A stretch of 64,000 nucleotides of DNA, taken from positions 1,736,001 to 1,800,000 of the forward strand of contig JAHCVI010000001.1 in NCBI GenBank assembly GCA_019096155.1, given 5' to 3'. A program made the translations under genes and the position numbers. The DNA is from Staphylotrichum longicolle. Its lineage: Eukaryota > Ascomycota > Sordariomycetes > Sordariales > Chaetomiaceae. This document shows positions 24,652 through 35,821 of the stretch, piece after piece; the stretch's first letter is position 1, and each line of letters opens with the position of its first letter. The notes below the pieces were generated by a model. It was given only the letters and a program-made list of their open reading frames with translations. It did not search any database and was not told the origin of the DNA.

Positions 24652-27210
24652 ATGAATTTCTACGCAGCCTCTAACATGCCCGTATACCGGGTGGAGCGGG
24701 AACCCCGGCCCAAGAGCTCCAAAACATCCAAGCAGGGCACCAAAAAGTCGAGGTTCCTTGGTCTCCAGAGCCCCGTGAGGGATACCGCGCCAACCTCCCT
24801 CAGACCGGTCACGACATCGGACGGTGTGCCACACGACGCCCGCTCCATTGACAGACTCTTGGACCCGGCCATCGAAGGCCCGCCGTCACCAGAGAGCCTC
24901 CGCGAGCTGAGCCAGCAGATGAAGCGCGCATCCGTCCGCGACAAGCATCACAGCCACCAGACCACCTCGTCCGGCTCATCCTCGCTGCGGTCGTTGACCT
25001 CGGCCGATCGCCCCTCATTAGAACACGGCCAGGACGGGAAGCCATTGTCGAGGAAATCCTCTGGGAGATCCACAACCAGCAGCATGCCTTCCCGAGAGCG
25101 GCCCGAGAGTGTGCAAATCTTCGGCAAGACCATCTTCAACCGGAGAGGGAAGACGAGGCGCGAGAGCGGCGCCCAGAGCTCGTCAAGCTCCATGTACTCG
25201 ACCGATGCCGTGATTGACGCGTCGGTGCCGGCGGCTCACACCTCGGCTCCTGTCCGGGACTCGACAATTCCGGCTCTTTTCGGCCTTCGCCGGGGTGCCA
25301 AACAGGAGCATGCTGCCGAGGCGCAGCGCCGAGTCAATATCTCTGGGCCGTACAACTTCCAGCATATGGCACACACACAAAAGGAGCATACCCCGGATGC
25401 GCAACACGTTGCCCGGACCGCCCCAAGTTCTGAATACGCCCAGCTTCGCGCTTCCCAAGCCCCAGGGCATGGGATACTGAAGGGCGGCAGGCCCGAAGAC
25501 CTGCACTTTGCCGACTTCTCGTCCGACTCGCTCCCGTTGAACGACGATGAGTCGGGGACAGCCTCGCTGGAGCTGCAGAAGACGAACTCGTTGACTCGAA
25601 CCCCGTCTGTGCTGAAGAAGCACACACCTGCCCGGCGACTGCTGAATCGCTCTCAGTCCCAGGACCAGTTGAACATGGGCATTCCGCCCCCGCGGCCTCC
25701 AAGGTCGCCCATTGACCAGTCGGCCCCGGGCGGTCCCGTTCCGCCCCCACGTGGTTCTAGCCGGATGTCGAATCGTCACGAGCGATTTGACTCGGTAGAC
25801 AGGCCACAGACCAGTGCCAGCCTCCGATCCCCCCAGATGTATGCTGATCCTGGAAGCCCCCCGGCAACATCGTACGGGTACACTCCCGCACCGGATATGG
25901 ATGTCATCCCCGAACACGCTTATGCCAGCGTCGCGAGCCCCCAGGATGACGCCAACTGGCCGCTTCCTTGCCCGACCAGCACCACCTCGGAATTCCCGCT
26001 GCCCAACGTGCCAGAGGAGGACGAAAATGCCGTCGCACTGAAGAAATCACGGGCCAGTGTTGCCAGCAACGCCTCCCTCCGCGGCAGCCAATCTGTCCCG
26101 ATGTTGAGGGGATTTGCCTCGCGCCAAACCGACGACTCAGGCCGCCGTCCCAGCGATGCCTCCGAAACCCTCGGCCGGTTTGACCTCTTTTCCGCGCAGC
26201 GAGCGCTCCAGGCCGCATTGGACGATGGCGACACGTTGCCCCGAGAGGCGTGGGAGGACGATATCGACTATTGCTATGACCACGAGGCGGAGGCCGATTG
26301 CGACTATGAGTGGGGTCGCCCGTCGCTGGAGACGAGCAGGGACGGTGACAGTGCGACACCTGTGGACGACCACAGACGAAGCGCTGGGTCATGTGAAGTT
26401 TCCCCGACAATGCTGACCCCGGGGCAGTTTGAGATGCCGGCCTTGAGTCCTGTCAGCCAGCTTTCGTCGGCGACTGCGCAGGAAGCAATCACCCCCACGG
26501 TCGTGAGCAATCCGAAGGCGTCGAATTTCTCGCTGCCCCGAGTCGAGTCGAAGAACCTGCTCCACGTACGCAAGCCGTCCGACGCGTCCAGCTTCAAAGA
26601 ATCACACGGCTTCCACCTGTCGCCAACTCTCTTGATCCCCATGGATTATCAGCAGCAAATGATGGCCTGCGAGGCGGAAAGGCAAGAAGCCTCTGACTTT
26701 GCGTTTCGTCATTTCGACGAGCCCGCGCTGAACATGGATCCTTCAGCGCTCCTCGGTCGGTACCGCACCAGCGCTTCGACGACCGGCACAATCGAAAGCA
26801 ACAGCTCCGCGTTCGATAAGCACGCCTCGACTGCCTCAACATCCACCGATTACACTCGCCTGACTGCGAGCGTCTCCTCTCTCGACATGGAGGCCTGCCT
26901 CCCGACGAGCGAGCTGCAGCGTTTCCCGTCGTTCGAGTCCCACGGCAAGGGCGAGAGCAAGAGCGCCATGCCCACGCTTCCCGAGTCGGGAGAGGCTGCC
27001 CAGGCGTCCTCCCGTCGCCTCCATTTCAAGAGCCAGGCCAGCGAGTCCAACATCGGCGGCTTGGCCCCCGAGGAGCCCCTGCCGGGCAAGGCCAAGACGT
27101 TGATGCAGGCGAAGCGCGGCCGCTCCAGGACCACGAGCGTGAGCACGCCGCCCCCGCCGAACCAGTATGCGCTGTTCCCGTCGGTGCAGCTGTCCGGAAA
27201 CCGGATCTGA
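24652..27210 (+). CDS. Uncharacterised 852-aa Ser/Pro-rich protein
   Basis: One long intron-less frame from ATG at 24652 (context CCCACCATGA). The protein is rich in Ser, Pro, Arg and Glu and looks mostly disordered, with no membrane segment or enzyme motif. Notable short blocks are: FGKTIFNRRGKTRRES near residue 158, Pro-rich SH3-ligand-like IPPPRPPRSP near residue 343 and PVPPPRGSS soon after, an acidic Tyr-rich patch (DDIDYCYDHEAEADCDYEW) near residue 540, and many SP/TP sites. The C-terminus is basic then Pro-rich (AKRGRSRTTSVSTPPPPNQYALFPS). Codon usage and length show it is a real gene. A scaffold or cell-polarity role would fit the SH3-ligand motifs, but that is a guess. It stands alone between two gene-free blocks of about 11 and 6 kb. 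Confidence 0.8.
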   Translation: MNFYAASNMPVYRVEREPRPKSSKTSKQGTKKSRFLGLQSPVRDTAPTSLRPVTTSDGVPHDARSIDRLLDPAIEGPPSPESLRELSQQMKRASVRDKHHSHQTTSSGSSSLRSLTSADRPSLEHGQDGKPLSRKSSGRSTTSSMPSRERPESVQIFGKTIFNRRGKTRRESGAQSSSSSMYSTDAVIDASVPAAHTSAPVRDSTIPALFGLRRGAKQEHAAEAQRRVNISGPYNFQHMAHTQKEHTPDAQHVARTAPSSEYAQLRASQAPGHGILKGGRPEDLHFADFSSDSLPLNDDESGTASLELQKTNSLTRTPSVLKKHTPARRLLNRSQSQDQLNMGIPPPRPPRSPIDQSAPGGPVPPPRGSSRMSNRHERFDSVDRPQTSASLRSPQMYADPGSPPATSYGYTPAPDMDVIPEHAYASVASPQDDANWPLPCPTSTTSEFPLPNVPEEDENAVALKKSRASVASNASLRGSQSVPMLRGFASRQTDDSGRRPSDASETLGRFDLFSAQRALQAALDDGDTLPREAWEDDIDYCYDHEAEADCDYEWGRPSLETSRDGDSATPVDDHRRSAGSCEVSPTMLTPGQFEMPALSPVSQLSSATAQEAITPTVVSNPKASNFSLPRVESKNLLHVRKPSDASSFKESHGFHLSPTLLIPMDYQQQMMACEAERQEASDFAFRHFDEPALNMDPSALLGRYRTSASTTGTIESNSSAFDKHASTASTSTDYTRLTASVSSLDMEACLPTSELQRFPSFESHGKGESKSAMPTLPESGEAAQASSRRLHFKSQASESNIGGLAPEEPLPGKAKTLMQAKRGRSRTTSVSTPPPPNQYALFPSVQLSGNRI

Positions 27211-30200
27211 AACAAGTCGACACCATCAGCACTCGACTTTACAGACCAAAACATCAAAACTCACCTGAGAAATACACTTCTCCACACAAACCAACCAACT
27301 CACCAGAGTCGCTGAGCTCCACACGAGGCCCCGACCTCTCACATATTCCCTTTATCTTCACACAACCCCCTGTTGTTGTCTCAATTAGCATCTGTAAGCG
27401 GATGGGAAATCAACCATAGACTTGGGATGGACGGTGCAGGCTTTGTTATCACCCAACGGCCGGGCGGCGCAACAAAAAAGCAATCCCTCAGGCTCTGTTC
27501 TTTTTTCTTTTTTACTTCTCTTCACCAAGGCGCGACCCGTTCTGCTCCTACTGTCACATCATCAGCGTCGTCAACAAGAATAACCCGTTTGTTTCCACAA
27601 CCTCTTTCACATCCGATCACCCTGCGGAATCACACACCAGTTCGGGGGTGGGATTGGATGGGAAGGGATACCTGTCACTCCCAGTTTCGAACTGAACCTT
27701 TTTTTTTTCATCATTTTTGACACATTGCGGACGGGATTTCTGGGATACGGTGTACCGGAGTGTCGGGACAAAGAACGCCCCAACTGTTTCGCTTTTTCTT
27801 TGGCTTGAGATCTTCTTTTTCTCTTATATATCTTCCTCGGCCTTTTCGGATCTTGTCACCCTCCGATATGGGTTTATATCATTCTCGGCGAGCAAGCCAA
27901 GCGAGCGAGTGGAGGGGGAAGCTTCGATACAGCAGCGGCGGCGCGCGCGCCTCAGGCGGATTCTTGGGCGGAGGACGATGAGGAAGCGGAGCGGAGGAGG
28001 AGGTGTGCGCGAGGAGAGGGGGGTTTGAGATTGGGAATTTTTTGGAACGACGAGATGATGGATATGAATCTGACGATGGGAAGGGAAGGGGGGTTTTCAG
28101 GTACAGAAAAAGAGAAAGAAAAAAAATCTGGAAAATGAGAACCAATTGGATTGGGGCGGGTAGATACTGGTAGAAATGGAATATGGGGACGGGGATGGGG
28201 ACGGCGGGACCGCTGTTTATCTACTTCCAACACTTCATCGCGCGCTCAACCTCAAGCAAGTTTGTCACCGTGTGTGTGCAGTTTTACTCCGGTTTCCAAT
28301 GTTCAACGTTCTTGATGCTATGTCTAGGCTGGTTCACCAATCCACGTGTCACGGATCTTATGTGTATTCAGGTTATGCACTGTCGCATCACAACCGATAT
28401 GGTTGAAGATCAGTTGTTGTGGTCTCCACGTGGTACCGCAGAGCAAACGAACACCCCTCCACCTTCTCAATTGGCTTAGGGCTGCAGATTTAGCTCCAGA
28501 CCCGACGTCATTGAACATCGTCACACCCATCCATCCTTTTCTCCAGTCTCCCGGACTTCGGCGTGCTTTGTGCCCCACGAGACTTCTCGACCGTTGAAAG
28601 TGGAATGAGGTGTCTTGAATTGTGGCGTGAGTGGCGACTTGGAGTCAGGAGACAGCAACACCGGTTGCTGTGTACTTTGTCACGTGGTGTTGTGTCTAAC
28701 CCCTTTTCGGGACAAACATGCGCCCGCCATATGTCCTTGTTATCCCGGCCAAATGATCAATAGAAGGATCTAGTCTCTTCGATGCCGAGTATCTTGCGAG
28801 TCTCGTGGTCGGTGGTGTAGCTGTGAGACGACCTTTTGATCGGCCGTTGCCGTGATCGAAAGCTTGGCGGGGGACAAAGAGAGGCAGAGAAGCAGCAGAC
28901 AAGATGAGAGGCAACGCCATCGGCGATGGAATCTGAAGGACCAGATTTCATTCCGTTGTCGAGATTAGGTTGACTGTCTGATTTGTCCGGCAGAAGCGGC
29001 GAGTACAATACTCGGAACTGGTCGCTGGGCCATGGTGTCCTCGTTCTGGGAAAAGCAGCCTTCGTGAGGGAGATACCAAGTTAGCTTAGGTTCTGGTCAG
29101 CGAGCGACACAGGCTTCCGCCACCAAGTTATGAACAGCATATGGGCGAGTCTTCTAGATGTGGGAGCGAGCGGTTCTCCTTTCCTGTCGCGCATTGCAAG
29201 GCGGGACGTCAGGGAGTCTACTCATCTATGCAGATGAGATACAGACAAGTTCTCCTGCTCTTGAAGTCTTCGATATTGTCCAAAGTTTGGGGTGTTAAAC
29301 ATCGTCCCAACAAAAGATCGGACGCCGTTAGGTATCGCAGGTCTCGGAAGTCGGAGAGAGGGTTGAGTTGCGTGAACGTTCCGAGATCGAGGGGTTGTGC
29401 CAATGGCATCGAGAGGAGCGAAAGATCGTTTGCGTGCTTGAAGAGTTTTGCCTTGGGGCAGAACCATCTATCGCGTGGTACTTGGTGCGGACATTGTCGG
29501 GAAGTCAGCGGTGAGAAGGCTGGGTGACAATGTCTTCGTAACCTTTGACGACGACGGATGGTTGGATGGTGACCTTCATGTTCTCGGCAAAGTGAGAGTA
29601 CTCGGAAAATCGGAGAAATGGTTGCAGGTGTTTTTGGGGCGGGGGGGCCCAAGGTGCTTCTGGCTGGAGAGAAACAGGTGTTCCGCGCGGAAGGGTCGTG
29701 CAGTGTCTGTCGTGCAAGCTCGGCTGGTCGAAGGACTTTCGCAATCAGTCTTCAACAATGTGCTCCAAACTATTTCAGTAGAACGTGGACAGACTAGGAA
29801 ACTAATGGGCGTTCAAGCCGAGCTTGTCGAAATGACTGTATAAACGGAGGCTGGAGCAACTCGAGGATGGTTGTGTTGCTGGTCTCTTGAGCGCAGACAA
29901 CCCTGAGCGGCGCGCAGGGCTTGTGACGGGAAATGTTTGGGCAGGAGACGTTGCTTGACATAGACCAGAAGATGCTAGATGGTTCCACGGAAGGATCACG
30001 GAAGGGGCCACTGTACGGCCGTGCTTCCGTCGTTCTTGCCTCTCCGAGTGATGTCCATGTGACCCGTGACTCCGACCGGTCTCGGTCTGGACAGTTCGAG
30101 AAATCTCAAGGGAGGCGCGGTCTGGAAGACCAACTGAAGGTGCAATTTGCGAGCTGATGGTGAACATTAGAATGGCAATGATATCGAAGGAAACCGTTCG

Positions 30201-33100
30201 GATAACGACAGATGATGGCTCCTCAACCCCCAAGGCTCGGGCTGCAATACCTAAGAAAGGCCTTGGCGGGTGATTCAAATATCGAGCCACAGCAAGTGCT
30301 TGTCCCGAACAAGGCTCAGTGGCCTGACTCTGGGCAGAGGGCCAGTGCCTCAGCCTCCTCATCTTCATTTTGACACAGCGTTTTCCCATTTCCTCTTCTT
30401 CTCTGGTTTGTACAGCCTCACGATATTGCAGCCTTCCGAAATCACGTTATCGTGGCGATGACCGTCAACACATCTGCAACTCAACGCTCTGGCCTGGGCT
30501 GGATGCTCAAATCTCGAGACATAAGCGTTGTCTTGTGGCCTAAACCTCGCTGTCATCAATTCTGTTCTATTCTCCAGAGAATGGGTCTGGATTTGGTCCA
30601 CCATGTCCTTCCTCAGGTTATCGCCCTCCCGACCTTGTTGGCGAGAAAGGCCGAATCACTGGTGGCCACACCACTTCATGGACCTTCAAGGGAAGAGTGA
30701 GCTGCGAGGTCACCTTCCTGCTCCAACGCTGCCAATGGCGCATTCCTCCCCGCCTCCGCTTCGGAAATCCACATGCTCCCAAGACTGGGTGATCGGCCAG
30801 TGGCCAGTCTCCGAGCTTGCCATTCTGCCCCCCTGCTTTCGTTCGTCGGGGTCTCAGGGTGCCCGGTAACGGGCAGGGACCCTTTGATGGCATTGGCTGA
30901 TGTCCGGGCGGGGAGACCGGTGCCAGACCCCTTGGGGGTCCATCTCGGCAGGCGAGAGTGGGCACCAGGCATCGAGTGTGGGCGAAATTTGTCCTTTGCC
31001 GTCTGCTGCGAGAATTGTGAGAACGGTCTTGAAGTCCCAGAAACAGGTGTCGAATTTCAACCCCCCAGGGACATTTCTGGCATCCTCCGAATGACCGTTG
31101 CCCTCCATCTCTCAGCCAAGTCTCCGAAGGCGGCATGGAGGGATCTGTGGAGCGGAATCTTGCTTCTACTCCTCGGGAGATCTGCATGCATCAAGACCAA
31201 GGAAGACCAACGTCAGAGCCTTGGAGCATGCTTGTGGATATGCTGGCTGCAGTCCAAGTGGTTGCGAGAAGGAATATGACTGGTCCCCTGGAACAGAGCA
31301 GCAAAGAAAGAGATGTCCATCCAGAGCGGGCCAATTATGGGTTCCATATTCAGAAGTCCATTGCATGCACTTGGCTGCTGGAACCCGAATTCGAGAAGCC
31401 ACCAGTCATTGCTGTCGCGGCATGAGCGGCAATGTGGCCTTGTCGTTTGTTCCGTCTCACCTTCGACGGATTTCTCCTGAGCCATGTCGGCCGCAGACGG
31501 ATAGGGAAGAAGATCTGCTTTGAAAGGATGCAGAAAACTGGATTCAGACAGAAGGAAAATTATAGATGCATGATGGGCCCGCCAAGGGCCACGGAGATGT
31601 ACCCGATATGGGTGCGTCGAGGGCCCAGAGGCATTGGAGCTCCCAGTTGAAGGCGTCATTCGCCGGCAGGTCGCCGACCAGGAATGGACAGGACCAACCG
31701 TCAAATGGCTTTATCTTTTGAGCCGTCCCCCCCATTCCCCCCATCAGTGTAGCCTCGGCGGTCCCCCAGGCATCGAGCTGCAGGTATGGAGCCGCCCCCT
31801 GCCAGCGACTGACGCACTGCCCTGGGGCATCGACCAAGCGAACGGGTGCCACGGTATATAGCACCGCCCACCGCTCAAAGTGGACTTCCTCCCTTGGGGC
31901 AGCAACGGCCAAAGATCCTCTTTCGGTCTGTGGGACATCGAGTCGAGAGCTCAGTTCAGCAACCATCCGCGTGGCACTGGCCCAGATGCGCACCACGCAC
32001 TGCTGAACAGCAGTCTTCATTCGCCGACGAGAAGGTTCCATGACTCGAGGAGAACATTGTGCGTTCCGGGTTGACATCTGAAAGAGCCTAGAAAACACGG
32101 TCGACGACCAGTGGGGAGATTCAGGCAGTGCAGTCACGGAACCACACAGGACCGCGCCTGGACCTGGCCCATTCGGGACCCTCCCACACGCTGCCGAAAC
32201 CGAGGACCTGCAAAGCTTCGATCGACCAAACAAAGTTAATCTTGAAGCTGCCGGTACTGGATGTGCAGGATCCCGTGAGGCAACAGGCCAAGCTTTGCAA
32301 TCGTTCTTGCATGAAGCCCGAAGGTTCCGCCGGCGATACCCGACCAACTCGGTGAGGCAACTCGCCCTGAATCGGTCTCCCGGTACCGCTCGACAATCTC
32401 TGCTGACATTGGCTCAACTTGAGTCCAGTTTCTGGCAGTATATAGTGGGAGAAGTGGTGTAGATTTCACCATGTCCTCGTCCAAGAAGGCCCACAGAAAC
32501 AAACGAAAAGACCCACGAAACACGACAAGCCGAAACCGACCTATGCCACAGGAGCAAGGGACCCTCGGAGAGCAGGAGATGCTCCTCTTCAACTATGGGG
32601 TCCCGAATTCTGAGGTATGAAATCTTCATTCTTTCTCCGAGGGGGACTGCGGCGCACCACCCGCTTCACACTTGGGAAGCCGCCATTGCTTTAGCTCGGA
32701 AAAGCAGGGGGTTGGAAGACTCCCCAGAGAACATCGACGCACCATCTGGCGTGGTCTGATCCTCAAGAACCGACGCTATTCCCAATCCCTATGTTCAGGG
32801 GTCGGGATGCCGAGCCGAGGAGGAAACCTTGTCGTGGGACCAGGAAAGCCTTTTCGCAGTCTCGAACCCATCAGCGACAATTCCGCAGTCTCCAAAACCA
32901 AAGCTGGTGGAAGCACAGGTTCCGAACTGAGAGGGAGAAGAGTCACCTGGACTGAAGTCACACAAGTGTTCACCTTCAGGGCAGCTGAGCGCGATGAAGA
33001 AAACGCCACGGCCTCCAATGGGGGTGTCGGGACCAGAAATGTCTCAAGGAGGAATGTCCAATGACCGACGAAACATGAGGATGGGCTCCTGAAAAATAAC
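27211..33100. other. 6-kb block without a convincing gene; upstream of bHLH gene
   Basis: Holds the 3' UTR of the 852-aa gene at its left end and presumably the promoter and a long 5' leader of the bHLH gene at its right end. Pyrimidine-rich and A-rich tracts occur around 27480-27860 and 28100-28135. Open frames (for example minus 31544-32347, 267 codons) are biased and motif-free. Confidence 0.5.
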
Positions 33101-34392
33101 ATGCCATATGCTGGATATATTGGTTTTGGCGTTGAGATATCGGACGATACGCGGACCTCTGCTGACTCGGGGCTGCAGGAGCTGATCGCGGGCGGCGCCG
33201 CTGCCGGGTTCGAGCCCGGGGGTCTGGACCGGCATGGCCCGCTTTATCAGGCTACTCCCTACGCCAATCGAACCATGCCCGAGCAAGGCGATTTTGTCTA
33301 CCCCACGAACGTCTTCCCGACAACGAGCCAACCAACATTCTCCGCTGCGCCCTCAGCATATCCGGGGCTGGCGCCGGGCGCCAATTCCGTAGACACTGCC
33401 GCCTCCGTCAGCTGGCAGCCCGCAACCGGGGCCCTTTACGGCAGTGACGGCTCTCCGGCGGTGTCGACGGGTTCCGGCGCCAGCGTGTTTGGCTTTGCAT
33501 CGCAACAAACCACGCCAAACCCGTACGCGGGCGGCTATGTCTCGCCCACGGCCTTGCAAAATGCTCCCCAGTCGGGGTTTGAAGTCTACTCCTGGCCGCG
33601 ACCCGGCGACGGCACCGTGACCCTTGGCACCCCCAATCCAGGGACTCTGCCGTCGCCGGCGCTACAAAACTTTGAAATGCTGGCTGTATCACCCGAAGGC
33701 GCCTTTTCCGACTCGGATCCGGCCATGTATGGTGAGGTTGAGGGTTGGCAACAACAGCAGCAGCAGCAGCAGCAGCATCAACAACCCAACCAAGGGATGC
33801 ATGTCGAGACGGCGGAAACCCCACGACACAAACGCGCAAAAAAATCGATCGACGAGCAGACTGCACCCTCGCTCTCAACCCAAGCCGGCACAGCTTCCAA
33901 GGCCCCCAAACCGAGCGCCAGCGCCAGCGCCAGCGGCAAAGCCAAACTCCGCAGCGCCTCGCGCGCCTCCAAAAACACGCAGCACCGCCCGGAGGAGACG
34001 CCCCAGGAGCGCAAGTCGCGCAACTCGCACAACCTGGTCGAGAAGCAGTACCGCAACCGGCTGAACATGCAGTTCGAGATCCTCATGAACACGCTGCCCG
34101 AATCGATGCGCTCCGCGCCGGCTGTGGGGTGGGGGCGGGGGCGAGCACGTCGGGAGGGGACTCGGATGGCCAAGGCGGAGGCGGAGGGCCGGGAGGAGGG
34201 GGGGCCGGCGCCGCGCTGCACGGAGCGTTTGATGTCGGCGAGAGACGGCTGAGCAAGGCGCAGGTGCTGGACATGTCGGCGCGGTATATCCGGTCGTTGG
34301 AGAGCGAGAGGGACAAGTTGGAGGAGGAGAAGGAGGAGCTGAGGGAGAATATCAGGCGGTTGAGGGAGCAGTGTCGGGAGGAAGGAGGTTGA
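33101..34392 (+). CDS. bHLH transcription factor with an apparent -1 frameshift in its loop
   Basis: The frame opened by ATG 33101 runs through a Gly/Ser/Pro/Gln-rich activation-like region, including a CAG-encoded poly-Q at 33750-33780. It then reads the basic region and helix 1, ERKSRNSHNLVEKQYRNRLNMQFEILMNTLPE. After helix 1 this frame gives Arg-rich nonsense and stops at 34252. A frame one base earlier reads a Gly/Ser-rich loop and then helix 2, ERRLSKAQVLDMSARYIRSLE, plus a leucine-zipper-like coiled coil, and stops at 34392. No acceptable donor/acceptor joins them, but one extra G in the G runs at 34124-34140 would, giving 430 aa. His/Glu/Arg in the basic region predict E-box binding as a dimer. 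The true start may be a later Met (for example 33275). Confidence 0.82.
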
Positions 34393-35173
34393 TGAGGTCT
34401 GGTTTTCCGAAGGGAAAAGCGGCCGGGGATTTAATTTGTGGTCTCACGGGCTCTTGAGCTTGCAGTTGCATCGGAAGGGTGGCGGTTTGGGGAAAGGAGG
34501 TTTGGATCACAGTATGGGATGATACCCGACGGTTACACTTTCGACCGGACTGTTGCATTTCAGGGGGGGCACTGTGTGTTTTTGTGCCACAACAAACCAC
34601 TCTTGACAGGATGGATGAGATATGACCTAACGAACCATGCTTACAGACTCAAAGATAGCTTTCAAGGCATACACAAATGAAAGAGTGAGCGACACTATTC
34701 AGAACAACACTTTACTCGACAATTGATGTGCCTTGACACGCGTGACGCTCACTTGGAGTCCATTATTCTAGCACAAAACGACCACGGCCGCGGCCGACAT
34801 CGGGTACAATAACCAAGCCAGACCGTACTCCCCTCCCAACCGTCCCAAGATCCCGGTATATCGGGTATATAGCAGCACCCAGACTCCGCAAACTCCTTGA
34901 AAATGCCGCTGCGAGCTGGCACAAACGCCGGGGTCGCAAAACACAAACCAGCCCAGCTCTCCGGTCCTCACATCAAGACAGCCAGCCCCTTTTCACCACC
35001 CCATCCAAACGCACAGGAACCCGCCCCCGTCCCAACGATGCCGCACAAAAAGCAACAAATTATGTACCGAACCAAAGAAACTTCCCCCGCCCCCTTCCAC
35101 ACCAAGCTCAACAATCGCCCCGACCCATTTTACTGACGAAACAGACAGGGGGAAACCTGCCAAAGGGTGCTGG
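34393..35173. other. Intergenic between convergent bHLH and CENP-A genes
   Basis: Should carry both 3' UTRs. A short near-palindromic GGTATATCGGGTATATAG element occurs around 34855-34872. No gene seen. Confidence 0.5.
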
Positions 35174-35821
35174 CTATACCCACCCCGCGCCGCCCCAGAC
35201 GCCGCGTATCCGCCGCGCCAGCTGTATGTCCTTCTGCATGATGGTGACGCGCTTGGCGTGGATCGCGCACAGGTTGGTGTCCTCGAACAGGTGCACGAGG
35301 AAGGCCTCGGCGGCCTCCTGCAGCGCCAGGATCGCTTGTGACTGCCAGCGCAGCTCGGCACTCGAGGGCTGGTATTGGAGGGCGATTTCGCGGACCTGTT
35401 GTTGGGCGTTTGGGGTTAGTGAGGGCTGTTGCGTGAAAGGGGTAGGGGGGGGGGGCCACGGGGGGAAGGGCAGGTGGCGCGTGACGTACGAGGCGGGCAA
35501 AGGGGAGTTTGGCCATGAGCAGGTCGGTGTTGGCTTGGTAGCGGCGGATCTCTTTTAGGGCGAGGGTGCCGGGGCGGTAGCGGCGCTTTTTGGGTTGTGG
35601 GATCGGGTCGCCTGCTTCGGAGGGTGTTAGCTGTCTGTGGTTGTGCGGGGAGGGTGATGTGGTGGGACGAAGGGAACCGTACGTTGTATGTGGCTTTGTC
35701 GTTGCTGTCTCCTCCCTGGTGGCCCTGCTGCTGCCACTGCTGATGGTCGCCCCCAGCCTCGAGGGGAAGCTGCAGCTGCTGATGCGCCCGAGACTCTATG
35801 CTTGGCGCTTTTGGGGGGCAT
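35174..35821 (-). CDS. cse4: Centromeric histone H3 variant (CENP-A/CenH3)
   Basis: Three exons: 35821-35683, 35611-35490, 35395-35174, giving 160 aa. Introns of 71 and 94 nt have donors gtacgg and gtacgt, acceptors gcag and acag, and a gctaac branch in the first. The histone fold is clear: RYRPGTLALKEIRRYQANTDLL (alpha-N), LPFARLVREIA (alpha-1), then LRWQSQAILALQEAAEAFLVHLFEDTN (alpha-2) and CAIHAKRVTIMQKDIQLARRIRG (alpha-3). It differs from canonical H3: the N-tail is short, divergent and lacks the ARTKQTARKS tail. There is a Trp in the RWQSQA segment, and the end is WGGAGWV instead of ERA. Those are CenH3 traits. The product replaces H3 in centromeric nucleosomes and founds the kinetochore. 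All splice phases agree. Confidence 0.95.

Noticed and set aside
13563..33100. Secondary-metabolite or transposon cluster in the gene-poor stretch
   Set aside because: No PKS, NRPS, P450, transporter, transposase, reverse-transcriptase or LTR motif could be found by reading either strand.
33195..33225. Perfect-looking tRNA B box (GGTTCGAGCCC)
   Set aside because: It lies inside the bHLH coding frame, the stem does not pair with a 7-base loop, and no A box lies at the right distance.
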